From assembly GCF_009831655.1 (NCBI RefSeq), contig NZ_WRPA01000015.1:1-64000 (forward strand): DNA of 64,000 nt, given 5' to 3'. Positions 36,777 to 45,699 of the stretch are shown here, piece after piece. Under the pieces are notes generated by a model. The model saw only the letters and a program-made list of their open reading frames with translations. It was not told the DNA's origin and searched no databases. Source of the DNA: Shewanella insulae (lineage in GTDB: Bacteria > Pseudomonadota > Gammaproteobacteria > Enterobacterales > Shewanellaceae). Position 1 is the stretch's first letter; every line of letters starts with the position of its first letter. Made by a program: the position numbers and the translations under genes.

Positions 36777-37430
36777 TCAGATCAAGTCCCTCTGGGTTGC
36801 GGTTTCCGCCTGGGCCTCCAGGCTGAGTCCTTCGGTTTCATCGATGAAACGGATCACCTCATAGAGATAGTCCAGCTTGCCGGTGGCGATATAGATCTGC
36901 TTCTCCTGGTTGGGACGCAGCAGATATCCCAGCTCCACCAGACGCTTAAACACCAGCTTGATCTGTGCATCCACCTGGGTAGAGCTGGAGCCAAATAGGC
37001 GATAGTGGCTGATCTTGGCCAACTGCTCGCGAAACGCCGGCGTATCTTCGATACGGGTCTGTAGCTCATTGAGACGTACCGCCGCCCCTTCGGACAGGGG
37101 CGCATCCTGGCCGCTGGCCTCTTGCACCAGCACCAGCCACTCCACTAACGGGATCAGCGCATGGCAGATGTCACGAAACTGACTGGAGATAACCTTACGC
37201 TCATCATCACCCAGTTGCAGGTAACCGCAGAAGAACACCTCGCCCTCCCCGGCCGAGGCCAGGGTGCGGTTGATCTGATTCAGGTATTGCTCGACGCTGT
37301 CACGAGTGGTCTGGGATTTAAGCGCGCGCCAGGCGTCTTCGTTACTGGTACGGCAGATAAACTCGCCACGCAGCAAGGCTTCAATCAGGGCGCCCTGGCC
37401 CACGAGTACGGTTTGTGTGCTACTGCTCAT
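36777..37430 (-). CDS. MukE-like SMC accessory subunit (JetB/MksE-like)
   Basis: The 217-residue soluble protein has two winged-helix-like halves. An example is LIEALLRGEFICRTSNEDAW near the start and TQVDAQIKLVFKRLVELGYL with LRPNQEKQIYIAT near 150-185. This fits the MukE/MksE type, which bridges kleisin and SMC heads. The start codon follows directly after the SMC stop (TAAATG). I infer the function from gene context and size. Confidence 0.68.
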   Translation of the reverse strand: MSSSTQTVLVGQGALIEALLRGEFICRTSNEDAWRALKSQTTRDSVEQYLNQINRTLASAGEGEVFFCGYLQLGDDERKVISSQFRDICHALIPLVEWLVLVQEASGQDAPLSEGAAVRLNELQTRIEDTPAFREQLAKISHYRLFGSSSTQVDAQIKLVFKRLVELGYLLRPNQEKQIYIATGKLDYLYEVIRFIDETEGLSLEAQAETATQRDLI

Positions 37431-40400
37431 TTACACAGCCTCCTTGGCAAAACGCTGGCTCAGCTTATCGGCAATGGGGTTAACTTGTGGCTTGACCACT
37501 TGTAATTTCTTGGTTTGCTTGTTGATGATATAGCGGTTGGCAAACAGGTTAAGCACCTCAGACTCAGGGTTCGGGAAGGCCCCCAATACCGAGATGTTAT
37601 TGTTCTCACAGGCATCGAAGATCTTCTTCACGTTGCCATGGTGCAGGGTGCCCAGCTCGTCGATCGGCCAATGAATGGTGACATCGGCCCGGCCACGCAG
37701 CAGACGGGTAAAGGCCAGCAGGAACTTACACAAGATCAGATAGGCCATGCCATGACTCGAGGATTCGTTGAGCTGACGGTCGGTGCGGATCACCAGATCG
37801 CTGTTGCCCTCCTTGAGGCGCAGCTCGATCTCCAGCAGCTTGGCGATACCACCGGTCAGGGCGGCGCGGCCGATAATATCCAGCGCGCGGCGCATGCTGC
37901 TGGTGTAGTGCTCATCCGGCAAGTCGGCAAAACCCTCGGCCTTCCACTGCTTAAATGCCTTGACGAACACCTCCAGCTCGGGCCAGAACTCCAGCTCGCT
38001 GATACGCGAACGGATACGCACCGCCGACTCGCTCACCCCGTCGAGGAACAGCTCTTCACCCACCTCGCGGGTGATACGGGCACTCTGGGAGGCGATGCGG
38101 CGGTCGATATCCGCCAGCACGTCGTAGAACGCCGTCAGGTCAATACCGAAGTTACGCCCCTGCTCTCGCAGGCCCATAATAGCCTGAGGTACCATGACGT
38201 TGAGCAGCTGCTCGAGTTGCGGCACCAACTTGCGATAATCCAGCAGGCGAATGCCCTTGTCGTTGACGAAGCTCGACTCCTCACGGGCACGCTCCCAGGT
38301 CTCCGACAGGCTGGAGCCCGACTTACTGGCGATCACCGAGTCGAAGTGCTCGATATACTGCTTCACAGAGCCCATCAGCTGGTCCCGGCGCAGCAATAAT
38401 TCTTCGCCCTGACGCAGACGCTCTGTGAGTCCACCTTGCATCTCATCCTGGCTCGATGGCAGCTTAAGCTCCGCCAGTTTGCGCATCACGGCGCGCAGCT
38501 TGGTCAGGTTCTCCGAGGCCTCCACCTGGATGGCGTCGGACTGCTTGCGCTCGCTATCATATTGCTGGCGCTGATGCTTAATCTCATTGGCCTTAGTGGT
38601 GAGCTGTTGACTCAGCTCGGTCACCGCCATCTTGACCTGGCTCAGCTCGGTCTGCAGCTTGGGCTTGCGCGCGAGCCAGGTGTGTTGATACCAGTCATCG
38701 AAGCGCAGTACCTCGCTGCGGCGCTGCTCCGCCTTGCTGATGTTGCTCTCCAGCTCGCGGATCTCCTGCTTGAGCTTGACGATCTTGGCTTCGTCGACGC
38801 CGCGGGATTTCAGCTCATCCTTATACCACTGCTCGCAGGCCTTCTGCTCTGCCTTGGCCGCCTGACGGCGATCGTTGATATTCTGCTTCACCTGGGAGAG
38901 CTGAGCATCCAAGGCACCGACCACTTCCTGCCAGTAGGCCTTCTTCTCCATGCGCGCCTCGAGCGCCTGCTCGTTTTGCTCATCGATCCACTCTTGGTGC
39001 TGAGCCTTGAGCTGTTTCATCTCGCTGTCGAGACGGGCGAGTCGCTTCTGAGACTCGGCCTTACGGGCACTCAGCGCCTGATTGATCTTCTCCTGCTCGG
39101 CGCGCTTCTCGTCGAACAGGCGGCGCAGATCGTCACGGCTGTTCTTATAGGCCGTCTTGGCGAAGGTGAGTTCGCGGTTAAGCTTATCCAGCTCGGCATT
39201 GATGGCCACCAGGACCTCTTCCGCCTCGGCCTGTAGCTGCTTGGCACTGGCCAGCGCCTCCTCGGCCTCGCTGTAACGCCCCCTGAGCTCCTGCTCCGAG
39301 GCGGCATATTCTGGGGTTGCCAGCGCCTTGAGATCCAGATCGACACCGTAGAAGCTGTCGCCGTCGGCCGACTTGGCCGGATGCAGGTCGCTGCGATGTA
39401 ACAGCTCTGGGTTAATCAGCTTGCCTATGCTCTCCTCCCAGCCATCGATCTCCTTGCGCAGATACTCCAGCAGGGTGTGAGACTGAGGAAAGAGCACCTG
39501 ATGCAGCTCATCCAGCGCGCCCTGGCGCTCGGTGACTCGCACGCCCGCCTGCCTCAGGCTCTCGTTGGCCTGATCCCGCTTGGCTCTGAGCTTACGCTCC
39601 TCCCCGGCGAGGCGATCCACCATGGCGTTGCAGGCCTCCTGCTCCTCGTCGGCGCGGGAGATACGCTCATCAAATACCGCCAGGTTCAGCTTCTCTTCTT
39701 CGCTGTAGGTGACGTTGTTGACCTGCATCTGCAGCTCCGCCGCGGTCAGCTTGAGCTGATATTCCTGCTCGTTATGCTTGGCGCGGCCCGCCTCCATCTG
39801 CTCGCGCCAGCTCAGCTCGAGAGCGGCCAGCTCTTCGCGGCCCGCCTCCTGCTGCTTGTCTCTGGCGCCCCGATGCTTATCCTGCTCCTTGTCGAGCTGT
39901 TCCAGCTCTCGGTTGAGGTTCTCGCCTATCTTGCTGCGACGGGCATTGTAGGCCGCCTCGATATCCTGATGCTTCTCTGTCTGTAGCTTATGACGCTCGG
40001 TCAGGTTCTCCAGGCTGGCACGCCAGCTCGGCAGCTGCTCAAGATCCAGCTTGGCCTGCTCTATGTCGGCATCGAGAAAACCGGCATGCTGATCTTCGAT
40101 GATATCCAGCTCATGCTCTATCTTGGCCACGTCACCCTTGGCGGCGGAGAGGTCCAGGTTAAGCTCGTCACGCAGCTCCTTCCACTCGTCGTCGAGCTGA
40201 CGCAGCTTGTTACCTAGATCTTTCGAGCGCTGCTGATTAAGCTCCTGACGCTCTATCTCTTGGGCCTCATCCTTGCCATAACCCCGCTTCAGGCCAGCCA
40301 GACGCTGCTCCGAGCTAAGCAGCTGGTTAAACTCCTGCTCCAGCTTGTCAAATTCGGGGCGGATCTGCTCGAAGCCTTGAATAAGCTGACTCTCGCGGAT

Positions 40401-41102
40401 CCAAGACTCGACCCGCTGCGGGTTGAGACGAGAACTCGGCGGGTTAACCCCGTCCTCCTCCAAGATGGCGGCGATCATCGACTTGATGGTCTCCATCTTG
40501 CCCTCTTTGGAGTGCACCGCCTTGGCCAACTTCTCTATGTGGCGCAGCGTGTGTTCGTGCTGGCACAGGGAGAATTGACGGGCGTAGGCTCTCAGCTCGC
40601 TGCGATTGCTACCGGTGCTCAGCAGGGTGCGATCGTTTTGGATGATGGCGCGATATTCGCGGGTGTTCAGCAGGTTGGTCACCGCCACCCCGGCGCGCTT
40701 CATCTCACGGCCAAGCTCGGCCATGTTATGGCACAGAATCGATTCTCCCTGCTGGGACTTAACATAGTCTTCCAGCTCGAAGCCCTTGCCGATGAAGCGG
40801 TAGTTGACCCCCTTGCCATCTCCGGCCGAAGCCAGCACAGCCTGGGTCAGCAGGCCATCGTCGCGGCGATACTCGTAAATAATGTAGCTGGAATCGTGGG
40901 GCAGGTACCAACGCTCGAAGCTGTCACGGGTCGAAGGCACGACGCGGCTGGGGTACTCGCCATAAAACACGGGCACCAGACGCTGCAGTGTGGTCTTGCC
41001 CGAGGCGTTGGTACCACAAATGTTGGTGTGTCCATCGAGGGCGAGTTCCACAACGCCGGGGAGGTGCGTATTGATCAGCACGATACGATTTAAGCTTGGC
41101 AT
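37431..41102 (-). CDS. SMC-like coiled-coil ATPase (JetC/MksB-like)
   Basis: The 1223-residue protein has an ATPase head at each end. The Walker A GTNASGKT is at 30-37, with RIVLINTHLPG before it. The C-terminal motifs are the signature-like ESSSHGMAYLILCKF and the Walker B VTIHWPIDELGTL, followed by ISVLGAFPNPE. Between about 270 and 1000 lie long coiled coils rich in Glu, Lys, Gln and Leu. A hinge-like break lies at about 525-610 (LFPQSHTLLEYLRKEI ... GVDLDLKALATPEYA). The head is close in plan to MukB/MksB and to the DUF3584-type ATPases. AAGGAAAGAG precedes the ATG. It is the first gene of a four-gene operon, an unusual place for this subunit. Confidence 0.85.
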   Translation of the reverse strand: MPSLNRIVLINTHLPGVVELALDGHTNICGTNASGKTTLQRLVPVFYGEYPSRVVPSTRDSFERWYLPHDSSYIIYEYRRDDGLLTQAVLASAGDGKGVNYRFIGKGFELEDYVKSQQGESILCHNMAELGREMKRAGVAVTNLLNTREYRAIIQNDRTLLSTGSNRSELRAYARQFSLCQHEHTLRHIEKLAKAVHSKEGKMETIKSMIAAILEEDGVNPPSSRLNPQRVESWIRESQLIQGFEQIRPEFDKLEQEFNQLLSSEQRLAGLKRGYGKDEAQEIERQELNQQRSKDLGNKLRQLDDEWKELRDELNLDLSAAKGDVAKIEHELDIIEDQHAGFLDADIEQAKLDLEQLPSWRASLENLTERHKLQTEKHQDIEAAYNARRSKIGENLNRELEQLDKEQDKHRGARDKQQEAGREELAALELSWREQMEAGRAKHNEQEYQLKLTAAELQMQVNNVTYSEEEKLNLAVFDERISRADEEQEACNAMVDRLAGEERKLRAKRDQANESLRQAGVRVTERQGALDELHQVLFPQSHTLLEYLRKEIDGWEESIGKLINPELLHRSDLHPAKSADGDSFYGVDLDLKALATPEYAASEQELRGRYSEAEEALASAKQLQAEAEEVLVAINAELDKLNRELTFAKTAYKNSRDDLRRLFDEKRAEQEKINQALSARKAESQKRLARLDSEMKQLKAQHQEWIDEQNEQALEARMEKKAYWQEVVGALDAQLSQVKQNINDRRQAAKAEQKACEQWYKDELKSRGVDEAKIVKLKQEIRELESNISKAEQRRSEVLRFDDWYQHTWLARKPKLQTELSQVKMAVTELSQQLTTKANEIKHQRQQYDSERKQSDAIQVEASENLTKLRAVMRKLAELKLPSSQDEMQGGLTERLRQGEELLLRRDQLMGSVKQYIEHFDSVIASKSGSSLSETWERAREESSFVNDKGIRLLDYRKLVPQLEQLLNVMVPQAIMGLREQGRNFGIDLTAFYDVLADIDRRIASQSARITREVGEELFLDGVSESAVRIRSRISELEFWPELEVFVKAFKQWKAEGFADLPDEHYTSSMRRALDIIGRAALTGGIAKLLEIELRLKEGNSDLVIRTDRQLNESSSHGMAYLILCKFLLAFTRLLRGRADVTIHWPIDELGTLHHGNVKKIFDACENNNISVLGAFPNPESEVLNLFANRYIINKQTKKLQVVKPQVNPIADKLSQRFAKEAV

Positions 41103-41347
41103 CTCTTTCCTTATCCAAACGAGCTTGTCGGCCGCCCAGCGGGGCGAGCAGCAAAGGGGAATAGCAAAACAATCCCACTAAAGTAAAACAAAGCTATCGG
41201 CTTGGCAATCTGGCCCGAGACTTGGGCGGGATAGTCGTTTAAAAAGCGTGCGTAACGCCCATTTTCAGGCGGTTTTCACGGCAGGAAGAAGGATGACGAT
41301 AAGCATAAAGGTGGCGAGCGATATTCAAAATGTCACTTGGCCCGCGG

Positions 41348-41434
41348 CTAATGCTAATAGCTAATGCTAATAGCTAAGAGTTAGGAGCTGAGAGTCAGGG
41401 GCTAAGATCAGGGAGCTAAGACTGGAAGTTAGGC
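41348..41434. repeat. degenerate GCTAAT/GCTAAG repeat
   Basis: The words GCTAATGCTAATA and GCTAAGA recur about eight times with drift over some 87 bases. There is no coding potential. Confidence 0.65.
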
Positions 41435-41447
41435 GTCGGGAGCAGAA

Positions 41448-41475
41448 ATAGAAAGGGCCGACCAATGTCGACCCC
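41448..41475 (-). terminator. probable terminator of the DUF3581-like gene
   Basis: On the minus strand GGTCGAC and GTCGGCC pair (one G-U) around ATTG, followed by CCTTTCTATTTC. The T-tract is interrupted, so it is a weak terminator. Confidence 0.55.
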
Positions 41476-41492
41476 AACTTAGATTTTCAATA

Positions 41493-41530
41493 TCTGCATT
41501 TAAACTCTGCATTTAAACTCTGCATTTAAG
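41493..41530 (-). repeat. three tandem 13-bp repeats before a terminator
   Basis: TCTGCATTTAAAC occurs twice exactly and a third time with a changed end. The array lies between the stop of the DUF3581-like gene and its probable terminator. The unit length is not a multiple of three. Confidence 0.88.
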
Positions 41531-41534
41531 CAGA

Positions 41535-42248
41535 TTAGTCGGCTTGCTGATAGCCGATGCGGCGCGCCTCGTAGCGGTCCACCATCTCATCCATGCTCTC
41601 GGCTACCAGTGGACGCAGGCCGCTAAGGACTAAGGTCTTCTTGCCTGTGCCTACTAGCTTATCGCCGCAGTGCAGCTCAAATTTCAGGGTCACGTCACCG
41701 CGCTTGCCGTCGACAACCAGGGTCTGCTCCACCAGGCTGAGGGCGATGCTGTCAAAATCTAAGGTATCGAGATCGAAGGACATACTCTCGTAGATCACCA
41801 GGGGACGCGCCGGGTTGATCATCACGCCGTGCTGCTTCATCAGCGGCACCAACACATGGGTGAAGTTAAGCCCAGAGAAGGCCACATAGCTGCGCACGAA
41901 AGACTCGGTCTGCACCTCACACAGGGTCGACTCGCCGCTGCGAGTCACACTCAGGTATTGCTTATCCTTGTCATCCAGGATGGCGAAACCGTCATCGACC
42001 GCATCGGGAAACACCAGGTTAACACCATCCCCCACCATGCCCTCGAAGCGAAATGTCATCTTCTGGCTCAGTCCATACTGTCCAAGCACCAAGGCGAACA
42101 GCAGATCTCCGGGAACGCAGAACTTCTTGGCATCGACATCATGGATGGGATTGAAGTCCTGTGCGACCCCCTTGGCGAACTCACTCGCCTGCTGGGCTGA
42201 CACAGAGACCAGTTGCTGTGCTTTGTTAAAATAAGGACTTAGAAACAT
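41535..42248 (-). CDS. DUF3581-like hotdog-fold protein
   Basis: The 237-residue soluble protein starts MFLSPYFNKAQQLVSV. The segment AQDFNPIHDVDAKKFCVPGD is the MaoC/hydratase-type hotdog motif, in which Asn, His and Gly line the acyl-thioester site. A second hotdog-like half follows (about 120-220, GLRPL). I match it loosely to DUF3581. It may bind an acyl thioester, but the partner is unknown. It is a single gene. Confidence 0.72.
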   Translation of the reverse strand: MFLSPYFNKAQQLVSVSAQQASEFAKGVAQDFNPIHDVDAKKFCVPGDLLFALVLGQYGLSQKMTFRFEGMVGDGVNLVFPDAVDDGFAILDDKDKQYLSVTRSGESTLCEVQTESFVRSYVAFSGLNFTHVLVPLMKQHGVMINPARPLVIYESMSFDLDTLDFDSIALSLVEQTLVVDGKRGDVTLKFELHCGDKLVGTGKKTLVLSGLRPLVAESMDEMVDRYEARRIGYQQAD

Positions 42249-42686
42249 ATCGGCTCGTCAATCAAGGTTATGTAAATGGTTAAATAAAACGCTAGCTATA
42301 AATTTAAGGAGCCACAGTCTATAGCAAAACCCGCGAAACACTTCTCCGATGACTTGGGTCTGCCAAGAATGATTGCAATCTGAAGTGCTTAACCCCTTCC
42401 CCTCCTTACGTTAAAACCTGTGTCGGCTTGCCTATGCCGACCAGCCTGAGTCGAATTGGCAAACTGGCAAGTAAAGCCTAACATTACCTGCCAAACGACG
42501 CCTATCTCCTCCAGAAATCCACTAAAGCCGCAAAAAAGATGGATTTTTTAAAATTAACATTGTCAATCAAGGTCAAGAGATAACACCCACCCAAAACAAC
42601 AACAAGCCATTGTTAATAAATAATTTTATCTCCAACCAACTCAGCAGCATTCTGAGACAGGCCCCTTTACTTTAACTTTACAAATG

Positions 42687-42700
42687 TTGATCTCAATCAA
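42687..42700. promoter_or_regulatory. FNR/EtrA binding site
   Basis: TTGATCTCAATCAA is a perfect TTGAT-N4-ATCAA match, about 90 bases before the porin start. EtrA is the Shewanella FNR homologue; sites of this sequence can also be bound by CRP. Confidence 0.8.
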
Positions 42701-42707
42701 AAAAGTT

Positions 42708-42726
42708 AATGATAATAGTTTGCATT
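42708..42726. promoter_or_regulatory. Fur-like iron box
   Basis: AATGATAATAGTTTGCATT keeps the TGATAAT half and the inverted GCATT end typical of gamma-proteobacterial Fur boxes. In another register it matches 14 of 19 positions of the classic consensus. It lies just after the FNR site, so iron repression of the porin is plausible. Confidence 0.6.
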
Positions 42727-42790
42727 ACGATACCTAGTTGATAGAATCGCCAGCAACTTAATAACCCTGATACAACAACTGGGAAGAGAA

Positions 42791-43963
42791 ATGATGAAGA
42801 AAACGCTAATTGCCGCAGCACTGGTCAGCGCATTCGCTAGCCAAGCCGCTATCGCCTCTGACGAGACTCAAGAACTACGTAAAGTGATCGAACAGCAACA
42901 GAAAGTGCTGAAAGATCTAGAGAAGCGTCTTGAGCAAACCGAGCAGCGTGTAGAAAAGACGGCCGATGCCGTTGAAGAAAACAGCTCAACTAAGAGCGCT
43001 ACCACTATCGGTGGCTATGGTGAACTTCACTACAACAACATCACAGACAACAAGTCAGGCAAAGACAAGAAAGAGTTCGACTTCCACCGTTTCGTACTTT
43101 TCTTCGGCCATGAATTCACCGAAAAGACACGTTTCTTCTCTGAGCTGGAAGTTGAGCACTCTATCTCTGGCGACGGCCAAAACGGTGAAGTTGAGCTGGA
43201 ACAGGCTTACATCGAGCACGATTTCAACGACATGCTAACCGGTAAGGCGGGTCTATTCCTGATGCCAGTCGGTATCATCAACGAGACCCACGAGCCACCA
43301 GCCTTCTACGGTGTTGAGCGTAACCCAGTTGAGAAAAACATCCTACCAGCCACTTGGTGGGAAGCGGGTGCAAACCTAAACGTTAAAGCGGCACCAGGCC
43401 TGGCCTTCGATGCGGCGGTGACTTCTGGTCTATACGTAGATGAAGATTACAAGATCCGTGGCGGTCGTCAGAAGGTTTCTAAGGCTAAGGCTGAAGATCT
43501 GGCATACACTGCACGCGTTAAATACACTGCCGTTCCAGGTCTAGAGCTGGCTGCAACTGTGCAGTACCAATCTGATCTGACACAAGGCCGTGGCGATGTC
43601 GATACCGCTTCAGCAACTCTGATGACTGCACACGCTATCTACAGCATCGAAAACTTCACCGTTAAGGCACTGTATGCCCAGTGGGATATCGATGGTAAAG
43701 AAGCAGAAGCACTAGGTCGCGATGAGCAAAACGGTTGGTACATCGAGCCTTCATACCGCTTCAACGAAAGCTTTGGTGTCTTCGCTCGCTACAACGAGTA
43801 TGACAACAATGCAGGTAACAGTGACGACACTAAGATCGAACAAACCAACGTAGGTATTAACTACTGGTTACACGAAAACGTAGTATTCAAGGCTGACTAC
43901 GAAAAAGTTGGTGGCGCTAAAGATGCCGATGGTTTCAACCTAGGCGTTGGCTACCAGTTCTAA
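42791..43963 (+). CDS. outer-membrane porin with N-terminal coiled coil (OprP/OprO-like)
   Basis: The 390-residue protein has a signal peptide (KKTLIAAALVSAFASQAAIA) and a coiled-coil stretch (about 25-60, LRKVIEQQQKVLKDLEKRLE). A beta-barrel with alternating aromatic strands follows (GGYGELHYNN, RFVLFFGHEF ... VFKADYEKVGG) and ends NLGVGYQF, with the C-terminal aromatic expected for Bam assembly. The layout resembles phosphate-selective porins, but the substrate is not certain. Two ATGs (42791, 42794) are possible starts. An FNR site and a Fur-like box sit upstream, which points to anaerobic and iron control. The FMN-binding and PepSY genes follow. Confidence 0.88.
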   Translation: MMKKTLIAAALVSAFASQAAIASDETQELRKVIEQQQKVLKDLEKRLEQTEQRVEKTADAVEENSSTKSATTIGGYGELHYNNITDNKSGKDKKEFDFHRFVLFFGHEFTEKTRFFSELEVEHSISGDGQNGEVELEQAYIEHDFNDMLTGKAGLFLMPVGIINETHEPPAFYGVERNPVEKNILPATWWEAGANLNVKAAPGLAFDAAVTSGLYVDEDYKIRGGRQKVSKAKAEDLAYTARVKYTAVPGLELAATVQYQSDLTQGRGDVDTASATLMTAHAIYSIENFTVKALYAQWDIDGKEAEALGRDEQNGWYIEPSYRFNESFGVFARYNEYDNNAGNSDDTKIEQTNVGINYWLHENVVFKADYEKVGGAKDADGFNLGVGYQF

Positions 43964-43983
43964 TCTAAGCCATTACCAGCATA

Positions 43984-44051
43984 ACAGTGCTCAGGGCTCC
44001 CGCTGAGCACTGTCTATGGCTAAGGCACCTTGCGAGGTGTCTTAGCCATAG
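43984..44051 (+). repeat. two adjacent strong hairpins after the porin
   Basis: ACAGTGCTCAG pairs with CTGAGCACTGT (43984-44013). CTATGGCTAAGGCACCT pairs with AGGTGTCTTAGCCATAG (44014-44051) with one G-T. Neither has a T-tract. They may stabilise the mRNA end or form part of a small RNA. Confidence 0.7.
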
Positions 44052-44105
44052 TGAACGGATTCATTATCACAGGCCTCAATCCTCCTCTTGCTACTGGGTC
44101 AATCG

Positions 44106-44624
44106 ATGAAATCACTCTCCATAAAACTTGTGTTAGCCTCTCTCTTCACCGCCTTCTGCGTACAGGCCGCCAGCGTCTACCAAAGCAGCGAAGACTTTAT
44201 CAGCCAGGCCTTTGCCGGCCCCATGCCCAAGGCCAAGGTCTACTGGTTAGAGGATAGCGATAAGCAGGCGATCGAGGAGATCCTTGCCCACAAATTCAAC
44301 AAGATGCGCCTGCGCTACTGGCTGCATGAAGGCGAGACAGTTTGGATCCTCGAAGAGATAGGCAAGGAGTCCCCCATCACGGTCGGCATCCATGTGAAAG
44401 AGAAGGCGATAGTACAGACCAAGGTGCTGGTCTACCGAGAGAGCCGCGGCGACGAGGTACGCCACGAGTTTTTCACCGATCAGTTTAAGCAGGCCAGGCT
44501 TACCGAGGAACATCAGCTGGATCGCAACATAGATGGCATCACAGGGGCCACCCTGTCGGTACGCGCCCTGACCAAGCTATCACGCATCGCCCTCTATCTG
44601 GACGACAAGGTCAACAAGCCCTAA
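44106..44624 (+). CDS. exported FMN-binding domain protein
   Basis: The start ATG 44106 (MKSLSIKLVLASLFTAFCVQ) gives a signal peptide; a TTG 18 bases earlier is less likely. The 172-residue protein has an FMN-binding domain whose end carries the flavinylation motif DGITGATLSV. There the threonine would be covalently linked to FMN by ApbE, as in RnfG and NqrC. No CxxCH or second cofactor site is seen. It is followed by a PepSY-type membrane protein gene and preceded by the porin, so the three may form an electron-transfer unit at the cell envelope. Confidence 0.85.
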   Translation: MKSLSIKLVLASLFTAFCVQAASVYQSSEDFISQAFAGPMPKAKVYWLEDSDKQAIEEILAHKFNKMRLRYWLHEGETVWILEEIGKESPITVGIHVKEKAIVQTKVLVYRESRGDEVRHEFFTDQFKQARLTEEHQLDRNIDGITGATLSVRALTKLSRIALYLDDKVNKP

Positions 44625-44778
44625 GCCTAGGTTGGCGTTATCCTAAAGGCTGTTATATGATGACCAGCGAGCAGGCTAGCCCTGCTCTTTTCGTATCCAA
44701 CAGGCTGTCAGCGCCGGGCATCCATGAGTCTGCTTTCGGCCGCGCGCCAGATAATAGTCAGAATAAAGAACGCCATAG

Positions 44779-45582
44779 ATGACAAACAAGCCCCGCCACC
44801 CCCATCGTAAACCCCTGTGGCAGAAACTCGCCAAGATCTTCCGCCCCTGGCACAGACGCTTAGGGATCGCCAGCGCCCTCTTAGTGGTCATGGTTGCCGT
44901 CACTGGCGTCTTAATCAATCACAGCAACGACTTCGCACTAGACAGCGCCCATGTACATCAAGGCTGGCTGCTGGATCACTATGGCATCAAGGCGCCTGGC
45001 CGGGTCGCCATCTTCGAAACGCAGCCACTACTCGCCACCAGCGATAACCTACTCTGGCTAAAAGGCAAGCCAGTATTAGAAGCCCAAGGGCCACTGCTTG
45101 GTGCCCTCGCCTATGGCGAGCACTATGTGGCCATCGATGCCCAGCACCTCTATCTGCTGGGCCAAGACGGCGCCTTGCTTGAACAGCAGGGCCGGGCAAC
45201 CGGCCTGCCTCAAGATCTCAAAGCCCTGGGCCTACTGCCCACAGGTGACGGCCAGCAGCTATGGCTCGACACTGATTCCGGCAGTTATCTGAGCGATGCC
45301 GATCTCATCGAATGGCAGGCGGCAAAGCCTCTGGTGGTCCTCGACTGGCAAGCGCCGCTGGCCGATGACAAGAGTCACGCGCTCATCCAGGAGTTATCAC
45401 TCAACGCCCGCGCCATGCACCTCACTTGGGAGCGTGTGCTGCTGGACCTGCACAGCGGCCGCATCGTCGGGCTAGCCGGCTCGCTGATGATGGACTTAGT
45501 CGCCCTCAGCCTCATCTTCATGGCGATCTCCGGCCTCTATCTTTGGCAGCAGGCCAAGCCCAAAAAACGTAAAATTAAGTAG
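44779..45582 (+). CDS. PepSY-associated membrane protein
   Basis: The 267-residue protein starts with a basic N-terminus and an early membrane helix with a histidine (LGIASALLVVMVAVTGVLIN). A periplasmic part follows, then the second helix at the C-terminus (LMMDLVALSLIFMAISGLYL) before a basic tail. This PepSY_TM layout is common in heme-containing membrane subunits that pass electrons to FMN-binding partners, as suggested for flavin reductases and iron reductases. Histidines for heme are present (RPWHRRLG, VLINHSNDF). It follows the FMN-binding gene by 154 bases. Confidence 0.78.
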   Translation: MTNKPRHPHRKPLWQKLAKIFRPWHRRLGIASALLVVMVAVTGVLINHSNDFALDSAHVHQGWLLDHYGIKAPGRVAIFETQPLLATSDNLLWLKGKPVLEAQGPLLGALAYGEHYVAIDAQHLYLLGQDGALLEQQGRATGLPQDLKALGLLPTGDGQQLWLDTDSGSYLSDADLIEWQAAKPLVVLDWQAPLADDKSHALIQELSLNARAMHLTWERVLLDLHSGRIVGLAGSLMMDLVALSLIFMAISGLYLWQQAKPKKRKIK

Positions 45583-45657
45583 CGTAAGCTAAGGTCGACC
45601 AAGGCGAAATAGCGCGCCATATTCATTAGATTGTCTAGACCACTTAGACAGAGTAAA

Positions 45658-45699
45658 TAAGACACAGTGATTAAGACACAGTGTTTAAGACACAAAAAA
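45658..45699 (+). repeat. three tandem 14-bp repeats before a terminator
   Basis: TAAGACACAGTGAT, TAAGACACAGTGTT and TAAGACACAAAAAA follow one another, the last running into the A-tract of the terminator. This is the same arrangement as after the corA-like, thpR and DUF3581-like genes. Confidence 0.88.

Larger units (their letters stand above)
41103..41534. other. intergenic region with degenerate repeats upstream of the SMC operon
   Basis: There is no gene. A low-complexity run of GCTAAT/GCTAAG words (about 41348-41434) and the tandem repeat and hairpin listed below fill much of it. The SMC operon promoter should lie between about 41120 and 41340. Confidence 0.55.
42249..42790. other. promoter region of the porin gene
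   Basis: The left half shows nothing recognisable. The right half is AT-rich and carries a perfect FNR-type site and a Fur-like box, listed separately. No gene is present. Confidence 0.6.

Noticed and set aside
37515-41093. several long open frames on the plus strand opposite the SMC gene
   Set aside because: They are antisense shadows caused by the GC-rich codon pattern of the SMC gene. None has a start signal or known motif.
34585-41102. housekeeping MukBEF condensin
   Set aside because: The gene order differs, a Toprim protein is attached and the SMC is shorter than MukB (about 1480 residues). A defence-type SMC system is more likely.
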